From Lateolabrax maculatus (Eukaryota > Chordata > Actinopteri > Acropomatiformes > Lateolabracidae): a stretch of DNA of 64,000 bases. Below are positions 24,317 through 34,599 of this stretch, piece by piece. The stretch is from the NCBI GenBank assembly GCA_031216445.1, contig CM062210.1:20026501-20090500 (forward strand), read 5' to 3'. Each line of letters starts with the position of its first letter. Position 1 is the stretch's first letter. The translations under genes were made by a program, and so were the position numbers. Under the pieces are notes generated by a model. The model was not told the origin of the DNA, searched no databases, and saw only the letters and a program-made list of their open reading frames with translations.

Positions 24317-26283
24317 TGAGGGTAATTATGAAACATCACTACAATAGTATCATAGTAATATGTATCACAGCTGTGGGGAAATAACACATGGAACCATAAG
24401 AATACACATTCACAGATACATTTAATGCGCTACACCTGTACAACCCTTGGACACACACACACACACACACTCTAAATCTCTACGAGGCAAAGTACCAGCA
24501 TTAGATAGTAGTCTCATTCCTGGCACACTGACTTGCTGTGTGTGTGCTGATGTGCTGGAGTTCTGGAAGAAATTAGGAAAGTCTTCCGTCTCAGTATATT
24601 CAACATGAATGAAGCGACCTGTGCGAAAAGCCAGGTCTTAATCAGCGGGACTGGTGTTGAGTTTCACATACGTTTCATTAATTGCATTCTGGAGGGTTTC
24701 AGGGATTTGCTCTGTGATTGAAATGTTTAGTCGGTCCTTAAGGAGAGGAAAAAGATCTCATGTATTATCAAAATCTTAACTGTTGCTTGCTAGAAAGATA
24801 AGGTATTCAGATTTTACCACAGAAGATCTTTATTTATCTTTATCTTGAGAAATGAAACCCAGCAACTTCATGCAAGATCAGTGAATGGTCTTACAACAAC
24901 CATTATTAGCCCTCTTTACCAGAACACTTGGAGGAGACTGTCCAGACTGACTGAGATTGGCGTTTGTGTTCTGGTTCCAGGCGCACAAAGAACTCTGATT
25001 AATTACACATGCAAACAACTAATGGAGCCAAACCCAAAGCAATATCCACTGGCGTCTAAGTAGTGTCACAATGTTAAGTCTGTTGTCAGTGTGGCTGTTT
25101 ACAACCACAAGAGCACAAAAAACATAATAGAGTGATGCAGTGCAAACACTTGGAACAGTACACTGCTCCTTATAAAAAGTACAAAAAAGATTCCAACTGT
25201 AATAATTAAGGATTAACAAGATGGTTTAGTGTCTTAGATAAAACCCATGGAATGTGTTGATCAGTTCACTGTGTATTGTGGTTACCTGATTAATTGAAAA
25301 TTTGTTTGGGAATATGCATCACTTAAGAATCAGGGCCTTTTGACACTTCTTCATTCAGTAAAAAGCCATGGAAAATTATTGTTATTGTTCATTTTAATAA
25401 TAGTACTTTTACTTTTCTTCTTTTTCTTTTTGCATTTCTTAACAACAACAACAACAGCAAAAGACAAAAAAAGAAAGAAAAATAAACTGACCACACAGTT
25501 TCAAAAATCCTCCCAGATGTTTTGACTTCACATCCCTTTTTATGGACAAGAGCAATGTGAAAAAAACAAGAAAGAAACTTTTTGCATATTACATGAACAT
25601 TAAATGTTTTAAAGATAAATAGATGAGTTTATGGCCATATAAAAACAACAAAAAGTCATATAATCTGCTGTGCGACTTTTGTAGAACTAGATCATGCATC
25701 AGTTTCCTCCATGATGGATCTTCTTATTGCGGTTTTCTACAAACCATTGCTAACTTATATTATGTTTCCTGTTCACTTCAGTCTGGGCAGAGGCTGCACC
25801 GCCTCCAGTGATCAGACTGAAGTGGACTGGATCACTATCAGCAGTATCAGCCTGGATTTACCAAGTAATTATGGACTGTATTTGTTTCTCACTAACGTCA
25901 CGGAAAACATCTGGAAAGTATACTGATATATAAATTTAAACAAATATTTTACATTTTACATACTGACAGCAGTTTATTATCAGAACATTGTTGTATTAAA
26001 TGGCAATGTTCAGTTTGGGTAAGAAAAATAAAGTAAGCAATACGAAATACCTAATACATAAATATATATTTCAACCAGCTGGTGGAGCATGTTTGTAAAA
26101 ATTATTAAGACGTGTTTTTGGTATACAGTGACATTCTTACATACAAACCATTAAGGATTAATGCAGGCTGGAGAGCATGTGTCGATCTATCTAGCTTTCA
26201 GACTGTTATCTAAGTTGATATGACAATAAAGCAACTCACACAAAGCAAACCTGGGACAAAGAAGTATTATTGTATTCCTCAAG
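24314..26283. other. Non-coding, nothing recognised
   Basis: AT-rich spacer with an ACA run near 25,442. No coding signature; the frames at 25,340-25,926 are low-complexity or unsupported. Confidence 0.5.
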
Positions 26284-26292
26284 GGTACTGCC

Positions 26293-26765
26293 TAGACCGG
26301 CATCGCCAGAATAATTTGCAAACGCGTATTAGTCTGGAACCTTTCAGTTCATTTTTAATTTCAAAGGGGCGTTATCCACAGATGGAGACAACCAATCAGA
26401 GCAATGAATGTCCTGTTGGACGGTACGTCACGTCAGAAGTTCGGCAAACACATATTTCTTATCAACGTAAAGTTTAAGTGAAGTTGTCTTTTCTTCTTTT
26501 AGAGAAAATTTACCGTCCAGTCCGTTGAATACTGCCACTATAGCCAGCCAGGAACGGGAGGCGCCATATTGGATATTTATAAAGATACCTGAACGGCGCT
26601 CGTCTCTGTCAGTCATCGCATTAAACCTGCCTCCTACTAGATAAAGGTTTGTGATTGGTTAGCCCGAGAAATCGACAGAGTAATCAGTTTGAATGGGAGA
26701 GGGACCAGACGTATCTGCCAGAGCAAATGAATATGAGCTCGTAGACCCGTCTGGTTCCCAGGGTA
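26293..26765 (+). mobile_element. MITE copy 3 with flanking direct repeats
   Basis: The ends TAGACCGGCATCGCCAGA and GTCTGGTTCCCAGGGTA pair as degenerate inverted repeats. GGTACTGCC occurs immediately outside on both sides (26284-26292 and 26766-26774), an apparent 8-9-bp target duplication. Length and inner sequence match copy 1. Confidence 0.8.
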
Positions 26766-27414
26766 GGTACTGCCACGAGTAGTCTGCATGTGTACTGTAC
26801 ACAAATGGACAGAGAGTGGGAGGAAGGGGGATGCAATAAGGGCCAACAGATCATTGATAACTTGGGGCCCCTTGGCATGTTAATGTTAAAAATAACAAAT
26901 ACACAAGAGTTACTTTTACTGTTTCAGTAGCAGTGATGTTAATCAATTCAATATTATAATAAGATTTGACTTCTGGACCTAGTAATTCCAGGGTCAGAGG
27001 TCACAGCACCAGGACATTAGAGTGGTCACATCTGCTACAGAAATACTTAGATAGAAAATAAGGATATTTGGGAGACTTAAACTAAACTAAAGTTGTCTTC
27101 TTTTTTCTCCTGTTTTTCCCTCTATTTTTAAAAAGTTGCCCCATCATGGTGAAAGAATGTAGTGGAGGCAGGAAAAAAGGAGTGTGAGAATGGATATAGT
27201 GACCATTGAGCATGGTATGACTTTGTACCATTGTATTTACTGTGACACAGAGAAAGCCTAGAAGTATTGTACTATCATAAATACAGTGATTAGAATGACA
27301 AAATCTAAAAATGAGGTGGTGATTTGGCGCCCCCTAGCAGCCTGTTGCCTGTACTACAGGATGGACTGTGTTTGGTTACAAAAGGAGTCATTCGTGTGAT
27401 ATATAAAGAGAGAT

Positions 27415-27609
27415 ATGAATGCATTGGTTGAAACGGGTACTGTACATCCATTTTCTATAGAATTATTCATGATAACAACAGGTTATGACACTCTAATACA
27501 GCCATTGCTAAACTACCTATTTTGGCCTATTATGGCTGGTACATGTTGTGTTCTTTTATGTTGTTTCCACATGTATGTGAAAGGGGGAAGACAAAATAAA
27601 GATCTGTAA
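27415..27609 (+). CDS. Small ORF with one hydrophobic segment, unidentified
   Basis: An ATG-initiated 64-codon frame has a hydrophobic stretch at about residues 32-52 (LNYLFWPIMAGTCCVLLCCF) and a basic tail (VKGGRQNK). An AATAAA overlaps its end (27595-27600). It matches no family I know. The AT-rich setting and lack of context mean it may be a chance ORF. Confidence 0.15.
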   Translation: MNALVETGTVHPFSIELFMITTGYDTLIQPLLNYLFWPIMAGTCCVLLCCFHMYVKGGRQNKDL

Positions 27610-27864
27610 GAGAGCTGATGTTGTATCACCCACATGTTTCATGCCAGCAAGCCTTGACTCTATCTCGTCCATTTCAGCGTGATGACGTACATGGCTTACG
27701 CACGGCACATGTAACAAACAGTTTCGCAACTCCTTCTGGGTGATGTCCTGCACGTTGACATTGGGACAGCAACCCGAGAGAGGAACACCTCCAGCTGACT
27801 TCTCCAACAGGTCAGTTCGCTGCTCATTCCCGTCGCTCTCCGTGTGTCCGCGGCCTGCTGCAGG
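27610..27864 (-). CDS. Unidentified coding-like open frame, head-to-head with hccs
   Basis: Reading down the minus strand from just after a TGA near 27,870, the frame stays open past 27,560. It has protein-like composition, including VNVQDITQKELRNCLLHVP and HHAEMDEIESRLAGMK, the latter helical and acidic/basic in pattern. There is no in-frame ATG upstream of the core; the first Met candidates are a TTG at 27807 and an internal ATG within the AEMDEI stretch. A possible donor (GTGGGT) follows the GMKH codons. It could be the first exon of a gene transcribed away from hccs, a decayed gene, or chance. I do not recognise the family. Confidence 0.25.
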
Positions 27865-28460
27865 TCACCGGAGCGGCCAGAGCGGGCGGCTTGTTCACGC
27901 TCCTCGTTAGAAAGACGTGGAGTCTGAAAGTCAACATGGCAGCTGACGATAGCCTAGCTGCTAGCTCCCCCGCCGGGTCGCAGCTCTGATTCGCCATCTC
28001 GTTTCACTTCATTATTTTCTTTTTCTTTGAGTCGCTGTTTAAATCGGATAGCTCATGCTGTCTGGGGCCAGTCTGTTGGCTTTAGTAGCGCTGTTAAGTC
28101 AGCCAGGTGTGGCTAGTTGTGGCGTAGCTACAGCTAACCGGGAGGTTAATCAAGGATAACTTCTGGCAGGAAGGAGTTCAGCCATCTGTGGTTCACATGT
28201 TAGCCACTCACTTCATTCATTAACGTGTACAGTTATAATAACGTTAGTTATGACCATGCTATGTTACTGCTCCTATTTATGATGTTATTAATGTTGTTGT
28301 GATGCGTCTCTTTGCCTCGCGTACAGCCCTTTAAACTACGTCCTCCATTGAAAGGTGTGCAAACACACTTTCCTCTCCCCACAAACGGTTAACTGAGATA
28401 ACTGGACTGATGGATTTAACTAGAAACACTTTCTAAGTTAGCTCTCACAGGTCTGCCAGG
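27780..28460 (+). promoter_or_regulatory. hccs: Probable hccs promoter and untranslated first exon
   Basis: This is one of the few CpG-bearing, GC-rich stretches in the window (densest at 27,820-27,990). A sequence resembling the YY1 initiator motif, AACATGGCAGC, sits at 27,933-27,943, and a second GCCATCT-type motif near 27,992. Such motifs are common at TATA-less promoters of mitochondrial genes. No TATA box is visible. A strong donor, CCAG|GTGAGT, at 28459/28460 could end the 5' UTR exon, and a second candidate (CAACAG|GTCAGT) lies at 27810/27811. The transcription start cannot be fixed from sequence alone. Confidence 0.55.
27936..27989 (+). other. Candidate upstream ORF in the hccs 5' leader
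   Basis: An ATG in strong context (A at -3, G at +4) opens a 17-codon frame rich in Ala and Ser that ends at TGA (27987-27989). If exon 1 includes this interval, the ORF would precede the hccs start and could damp its translation. The ATG overlaps the YY1-like motif, so it may only reflect that site. Confidence 0.3.
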
Positions 28461-28743
28461 TGAGTTACATAAATCACCTCCCGAAATAATGACAAGGTCT
28501 CACGATCTTTGTGAGCAGACAGGGTGGAACCTCTCTTACAAGGATCAGGGGTCAGTTAAGCATGACAATTCACAAATCAGACATTCAATTATATTCCTAA
28601 ATTTCTACCACACTGACAAGCATCCAGGTCAGCTTTCAGAGCGGCACAGTTTTAGATACTTAGTGCGGCAGATTACATTCAGGTTCTGAGCACCCTCCAT
28701 CCAAGTACATCTGACATAAAGTGTATTTACTGTCTTCATGTCC

Positions 28744-28775
<32 letters not shown>

Positions 28776-28784
28776 TGTGTGTGT
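28744..28784 (+). repeat. (GT)n tract at the 3' end of hccs intron 1
   Basis: A 41-bp GT run with one GTAT interruption ends about 15 bases before the likely splice acceptor of the first coding exon. Only TTTCCAC separates it from GTTGGGCAG, so the polypyrimidine tract is weak. Confidence 0.95.
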
Positions 28785-28805
28785 TTCCACGTTGGGCAGG
28801 GCAGG

Positions 28806-28914
28806 ATGGGAGCCTCCTTGTCAACACCTGCTGCTCCTACAGTCAATGCAGAGGCCATGATGGCCGCCCCTCCTCAGGGCTGCCCCATGCACCAAGAAGC
28901 CCAACCAGTCAAAG
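28806..28914 (+). CDS. hccs: hccs coding exon 1 (start codon; first CPM motif)
   Basis: The exon encodes residues 1-36 plus one base of codon 37. A Gly-Cys-Pro-Met-His motif lies at residues 25-29 and the exon ends AAAG before donor GTAGTG (phase 1). The acceptor is an AG at 28798-28799 or 28803-28804, just before the ATG. Upstream of it, a 41-bp GT tract takes most of the usual polypyrimidine space. Residues 2-24 are Ala/Pro-rich and not conserved in detail with mammals, as expected for this flexible segment. Confidence 0.93.
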
Positions 28915-31900
28915 GTAGTGCTTCGGAAGGGATGAGGAGGCTATTAACTACTATTATATCATTACATCATATGCTATTTTATATCATGTCATTTTTTAAT
29001 AATGATTGTTAAAATTGAGTTAACATATTGCATTGTGTTTGTGTGTCTGCTTGTCTTAGTGTCTCCACCTTCGGAGTGTCCCATGCATCAGGCTCAGCCT
29101 GTAAAAGGTATCAACTTTAAGATCCGTGCCGTGCAGGCCTGTTAAATTATTTGTGACATGCCTATACCATTTTAGCAAATACATTTCCTGGAAACACTGA
29201 TAGATTAGTTTGAGGTGATTATAATTTGTTGGTCTAAACACAATTGTCACAGAGTTTTCCTCTGCTGAATTTGACTTGGTTTAACGGCTGGTGCTACTGC
29301 CCCCTGCTGTTGCTTTTGAAGCATTTTAGATGTTTAAGTTCTGTTTTGCATCTTTCAAGGTTGATATTGTTGTATTGTTGAAATGATTGAAAGTTACAGG
29401 CTAGTGCTGGCCAAGGTTTTGTACCCACTATGCCGTAACCAGGTGCTCTTGTTCCCTGTAGTGTCTCCTCCGTCTGAGTGTCCGATGCACAAAGCTGAAG
29501 CTGGTCCAGCTCACCAGGACCGTGCCTATGAATTTGTGCAGTGTCCCATGAAAGCTGCAGCAGGCGTGAACAGTGACATCGACCCAGCAAATATGGTACC
29601 TGCACTCTTTTATTGTAGGAAAAGAGAGAGTGGGTGCTGGGTGGATGGGGAAAGGAGTGAGAGAATGAAAGACCAGCAGAAATAAATCAATGTGCAGTGA
29701 AGTAGTGATTTTTGACTGAAGCACCATTTGGACAGGATTGATGACAAAGTTAGCACTGCCCTGACTTGAATGCCCCTAAGAATTACAATAAACACCAGAA
29801 ATTAACTCTTAAATGTGACATTGTTAAAGATGAATTTGCGCACCGTGTTGCTGAACTGACGTTACTTCCTCTGTCTGCACAGATGCCGCCTCCTAACCAA
29901 ACCCCAGCTCCAGACCAGCCCTTTGAGCTGTCCATCTCCAGAGAGGAGTCCACCATTCCCCGTCACAACGCAGAAAAGAACTGGGTTTACCCGTCTGAGC
30001 AGATGTTCTGGAACGCCATGCTGCGGAAGGGGTCAGTCCACACTTTATGGCTACCTTATGCCAGTTCATCACCAGACGTGCAGAAATGTTGCATTGACTG
30101 TTGGGCTTTTCCATTGTGTAACACGCCCCATTCATTCCAGCCATAAACTTAGGTGATACCTTGGCAAATGGTATCCTGGTTTTATGTTTTCAAAGATTTA
30201 ACATCGGCCAACTTGACTTGAACAGGTCTGCGCACAGTTTTTGTCAATTCCACTCTTTGCCCAGTGTCATGCAACTTAATGGGAAACCATAACTATTCCA
30301 AACAGCAAATCGAAATAAAACTACTCTGATCTCACATTTGTGTTCACCATTTGAGCTACATGATTCATCCAGAGTTTAACCTGACTAGCATGCTTTAGTT
30401 AACAGACAACTGTCCCATTGAGAAAGATGTCCGGGTGGAACTTGTTGCACTTTAGAGTTTATGTTGTGCATGTGCTAAGACGTACACCTAATGCGACAGT
30501 GTTGTTGTTAATAATAATAATAATAATTATTCAACAGACCTTTGGGGATTTTTATGATTAAATTAATAAATTAAACTCCTGTTCCTTGAATTGTAAATGG
30601 TGTACTTTTGAAAGAATATTAATCTTTAATTAGCTTAATGGTCAGATGCTTAGTGTGCACATACCGTGAGTGGATTACAGTATCACACTTATTTAGATGG
30701 GAGGAGATAACCGTGTTGAGGCAGTCATTTTGGGTTCAGACTCCAGTATGCTTTTCTCTGTTAGAATGGTCACTGCGTCAGGTCAGGAGATTAGAGTCAT
30801 ACAATTTTGCAGAGAGACATGACAGACTACACATTGGTGTAAACCAATCATAGCTTGTCGTCTTTCACGACGTGCATGATGAAGTTGAGGAGGAGGTGCT
30901 TGGGACCTCCTTCAGGGAACAAGAATGTAAACAAAGATTGTGTCAGAAGCGGTGGGTGTGATGCTGGCTGTGTTGGGTTGAAAAGGCGACTGTGAACTCT
31001 CCTCTGTTTCTCAGTTCCACCTCGCAGCATCATTCCTCTGTCACTTCCACATGTTTACAGCTGGACAGTGCTCTGTGCTCCTATTGGTCAGCTTCACCAT
31101 CATGTCGTGGAAGGCAAAAACATTTGTGATGCGCTGGTCAGCCTGATATCGCGTTGTGTGAACACGGCTGCTGTGGATCTTCAGCAGTCTTTGTCTGGTT
31201 TAATAGTCAGTCCTGTTTGTCCTGCAGGTGGCGCTGGCGTGAGGATGACCTCGCTTCTCCAGATATGACCAACATCATTAAAATCCACAACCAGAACAAC
31301 GAGCAGGCCTGGCAGGAGATCCTGAAATGGGAGGCACTGCATGCGGGGTGAGTTTACAAAGTGTAGAACGGTCCTACAGAACTAACCCTTGTGAGGCTAT
31401 TGTAGAATTGTTCTGTTCACTGAAAGCCAGAGATTTTGCTGAATTAACCAGCTTTCCATTTAAACAATAAACACTTGGGTCGACTGATAAATCTGAACCG
31501 ATAGAACTTTTTTCAAACTGTCATTATTGGCGGAACTTAGTCCTTAATACGTGGTAGCGTAGCCTCCGCCGGTCACCAGGGACGTACATCACTGGTTTGC
31601 ATGCAAAGGCAAAGTGATGTCATTGTGTACCTGAGATCATTTAAATTTAAATGAAAGTTAACTTAATATAAGATTGCTTTATTCGTAAATCGGCTCATTC
31701 GTAATGTGGGCTTATTCCGACTGCAAAGTGTTGTCATTATATCGGCCTTTAAAAATCCACTATCAGTCAAACTTCTACAAACTGTAGCATCAGATAAAAA
31801 TCCCTCTATATCCACCAACATCAAACGACATATTCTCTGTGTACTTTAAATCAAAGGACTGACAGTTACTTGATGAATGTTTTTTATCTTGTGTTTTCTT

Positions 31901-32865
31901 GCAGCGAGTGTCCGTGTGGGCCGACCTTGAAGAGGTTTGGTGGTAAAGCCAAAGAGTTCTCACCCAGGGCTCGCGTCCGCCACTGGATGGGGTGAGTTCC
32001 TTTACAGTCTATCTTTTACACTTTTAGTCCACAGCTGAGATGTTCACCTCACAAAATGCAGTTTGTTTGTGTTCTATGCATCAGCGATACCTGCTGTGAT
32101 AAGATAATAAGATTAAGGCAGATGTTATTATACGTCACTCAGGTTGGAACATACCATTCCCCAACGACATAAGTTTAAGTGGAATGAGCCAGTGGAACAG
32201 CAGCGATATGGTGCATATTAGACACACAGTTACAGCGGTGCAACAATAAGTGTAGACAACAACAGTACAATATGTCAATAAGGATGGCAGAAGTGGCCTT
32301 TGCCAGTGGAACGTGAAAGTGGAAAGTGAACGTGACAGACATACCATTTTGTGCTAACAGCAATTAGATAGTAATACCAATTGTCAGCAGTGGAATATCT
32401 CTCAGGATCAGCATATAGCACTAAAACAAGAGATGAGGAGCATCAGTCCTGTTTCGATTACGGCGCTGCTGGGTAAATTAGCCCCATCTGTGCCCAGAGA
32501 AAATGTTAGATCTTTCCAGTCTCTCCAGAAAAGATCACTCTCAGACAGTTGCCGTCATTTCTTGTTGCCTTTAGTGTCCTCCGGTGCTGCTTTAAGGCAC
32601 CACATACCAGCCTCCCATATCTGATTTCAATGAATTAATTCCCCCGATGCATGTTCTTCTCATCAGCTATGAGCTGCCCTTTGACCGGCACGACTGGATC
32701 ATTGACCGCTGTGGGAAGGAGGTGCGCTACGTCATCGACTACTATGATGGCGAAATCAACCAAGAAACCTTCCAGTTCTCCATCCTGGACGTACGCCCCG
32801 CCTTTGACTCTTTAGAGGCCGTCTGGGACCGCATGAAGGTGGCCTGGTGGCGCTGGACCTCCTAA
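28806..32865 (+). CDS. hccs: Holocytochrome c synthase (cytochrome c heme lyase), seven coding exons
   Basis: The enzyme acts in the mitochondrial intermembrane space, on the inner membrane, and attaches heme through two thioethers to the CXXCH motif of apocytochromes c and c1. Coding exons are 28806-28914, 29060-29107, 29462-29595, 29883-30031, 31228-31347, 31905-31991 and 32667-32865. All introns are GT-AG and the exons sum to 846 nt (281 codons plus TAA). The N-terminus (1-97) carries Cys-Pro motifs at C26, C43, C59 and C80. The conserved core starts with MPPPNQTPAPDQPF (98-111) and includes WVYPSEQMFW (131-140), IHNQNNEQAW (166-175), ECPCGP (188-193), YELPFDRHDW (217-226) and a C-terminal WWRWTS. 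H167 aligns with human His154, the heme ligand, and H224 with human His211. Human HCCS has 268 residues; the extra 13 lie in the N-terminal region. The ATG at 28806 gives the MGAS start, like the MGLS start of mammals. No inactivating change is seen. Confidence 0.97.
29060..29107 (+). CDS. hccs: hccs coding exon 2: 48-bp symmetric cassette, extra CPM motif
   Basis: This 16-codon exon is bounded by CTTAG and GTATCA, with phase 1 at both ends, so skipping it keeps the frame. It encodes VSPPSECPMHQAQPVK (residues 37-52). The first half matches the start of the next exon (VSPPSECPMH at 53-62). The second half matches the end of the previous exon (CPMHQ-EAQPVK). It is therefore best read as a partial exon duplicate that adds one Cys-Pro-Met-His motif. 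Whether it is constitutive cannot be told from DNA. Confidence 0.85.
29462..29595 (+). CDS. hccs: hccs coding exon 3 (two Cys-Pro motifs)
   Basis: The acceptor is CCCTGTAG and the donor GTACCT follows the ATG of codon 97, so the exon goes from phase 1 to phase 0. It encodes residues 53-97, with ECPMH at 58-62 and QCPMK at 79-83. The AHQDRAYEFVQCP stretch aligns with human AHQERAYEYVECP and anchors the exon to the family. Confidence 0.94.
29883..30031 (+). CDS. hccs: hccs coding exon 4 (start of conserved core)
   Basis: The acceptor CTGCACAG precedes ATG CCG CCT, and the donor GTCAGT follows AAGGG (phase 2). Residues 98-146 hold the near-invariant MPPPNQTPAPDQPF stretch and the WVYPSEQMFWNAML segment. 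The following intron is about 1.2 kb. I recognise no repeat in it apart from a short TAA run near 30,510. Confidence 0.97.
31228..31347 (+). CDS. hccs: hccs coding exon 5 (heme-ligand histidine)
   Basis: The acceptor is CCTGCAG and the donor GTGAGT. Residues 147-187 include the IHNQNNEQAWQEILKWEALHA segment, read here in two overlapping parts (166-175 and 176-186). H167 corresponds to human His154, known to ligate heme, and E172 to human Glu159. The exon is phase 2 at both ends. Confidence 0.97.
31905..31991 (+). CDS. hccs: hccs coding exon 6
   Basis: The acceptor is TTCTTGCAG and the donor GTGAGT, with phase 2 at both ends. Residues 188-215 carry ECPCGP, then a basic RFGGKAKE stretch and SPRAR-R-WMG, all as in vertebrate HCCS. 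Confidence 0.97.
32667..32865 (+). CDS. hccs: hccs last coding exon (stop codon)
   Basis: The acceptor is CTCATCAG. Residues 216-281 include YELPFDRHDWIIDRCG, RYVIDYYDG, ILDVRPA-DSL and WDRMKVAWWRWTS, followed by TAA at 32863-32865. The DYYDG-EIN region has the typical one-residue length difference from mammals. Codon use is GC-richer than the surrounding introns. Confidence 0.97.
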
Positions 32866-32877
32866 ATGACACGCGCT

Positions 32878-32914
<37 letters not shown>

Positions 32915-34570
32915 ACACACACACACACAGACACACAGACACAGTTCTTTCCAAGATGTGTGGTGCTGTGAAAAGAATAAACAAGACTGGTGAAGAATCA
33001 TAGTTAGCTTTAGCTGAGCCTCACTCTGTTAGGTTGCATGGAGCTTCATCTGCTAATCATATTGATTTCAGTGGGAAATAAAATATTGGGTTTGCATTGC
33101 AGTTCACAGGTCTTTGAATCTAAGCCAGTGGAAGTGTTTCTCCAAAAGGGCACATGTGGATCATACTGAATCTGTTAAACTGCTCTCATTTCAAATGTAA
33201 CTCAGAGAAGAGCTTGCTTACTTTAAGGGACACCAATTTTACAAATGACGTTCATGATAAATACTACTCAACCTGAGAAGAAAAACAAAAAAAACGGTTT
33301 TGTAATGTCTTCTGTGGCTCTGGGGGAGCTTTGTCAAGTCTGAGAGAATAACTCTGATGACATCACTGTGACATCTTCAGCTTAGGCCCGGAGACTACAG
33401 ATGTATAACAATAAGCCTGCATTTTAAACTTGAAGTGCTGATTGTTGCATTATAGGAAATGTAGGATGATTTGATCTTGTCTCAGATAGGGACTAAAAGT
33501 CAGGACTCCTCAGCCTGATTTTGAGCATTCTGGTCTCTTGCAGTCCCACATTACATTCATGGAAAATCAATATTAAATTGCTGGAGTTCCCCTTTAAGTC
33601 TGGAAGTGCCCACATATCTCAACATTTTCATCTGCTGAGACTATTGTTGCTTCTGCTTAGGTATATCTCATATGGCAGCTTTGAATCAACTAATCATTCT
33701 TTGGATGCAAACAGTCACCACAAACAAAACACCCAGAAGAGTGAAATGCCACATTATTGTCACACTTGGGATCTCAACATAGCGTGTGATTGAAATAGCT
33801 GACGTAATTAATTTGGAATAAATATGTAACTTCATCTATGGTCTACAAGAATGTAATGGTGGTGTCAGACAAATGTAAACTAATATTTGGCATGCTGCTT
33901 TTATTTGATAGTTGAGAATGAAAGAGAAAAATGCAGCTGGTGGGTGTATGACAGAATCAAACGGGGTGTTCCTCTCTGCTCTCTCCTGTCATCCATCCTG
34001 TCAGATTTTCTGGAGCACAGTGATGAGTTTTTGTTTTGCCAGGAAAATCCTTATAGGTGAGACGTGTTTGACAGATTACAGTGACCGCTGTGTAGTGGGT
34101 TAAACGGACGTTAGGATATATAGTTCTATTTTTTTTAAACGGACATGGATGCATTTGAGCCTTGATATTAAACCTTCTAACTGTCACATTCTCCCTTCTG
34201 GTTGTGGTTAGTTTGCTCCGTCAGCTGGACACACAGTAGTTCAGTAGTTTGTCTGGAGGTAAAATTGAAAGCCAACTGACCCATTCACATACTATCATCA
34301 TGTTCTTGCCGCATGCTTATACTGTATTACCTTTATGATGCAAAGGGTTGGATTTAAGATATTTACAGTAACATTTCATCTGCTGCTTCTTCAAAACTGT
34401 CATTTTAGCTTTGGTATATACATTTTGTTCCGCTGATGTTCAGAATTTTATTTATTGTTTGTATGTGTGTAGACTTCTGTTCCCAGAAAAAATGTTCTTG
34501 TGTCTAAAAATGATTTTACTAGCTCTGGTGGTCAACTAAACTATCAATAAAGCTGGTCCTTTTCTGCCTC
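32866..34570 (+). other. hccs: Probable hccs 3' UTR with three polyadenylation signals
   Basis: AATAAA hexamers lie at 32976-32981, 33077-33082 and 34546-34551. The last is followed by a T-rich stretch, and a Tc1-like relic begins soon after (about 34,600), so a long UTR ending near 34,570 is plausible. An interrupted CA repeat starts about 10 bases after the stop codon. No other gene is seen in this stretch. Confidence 0.5.
32876..32942 (+). repeat. (CA)n tract in the hccs 3' UTR
   Basis: Three CA blocks separated by CAGA interruptions begin about 10 bases after the hccs stop codon. CA-rich RNA is a known binding target of hnRNP L. Confidence 0.95.
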
Positions 34571-34599
34571 TGAATAATATTTGCCTTTCTCCTGTACGT

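Noticed and set aside
29428..29727. Minus-strand ORFs across the hccs exons
   Set aside because: They are shadows of exons with clear HCCS homology on the + strand.
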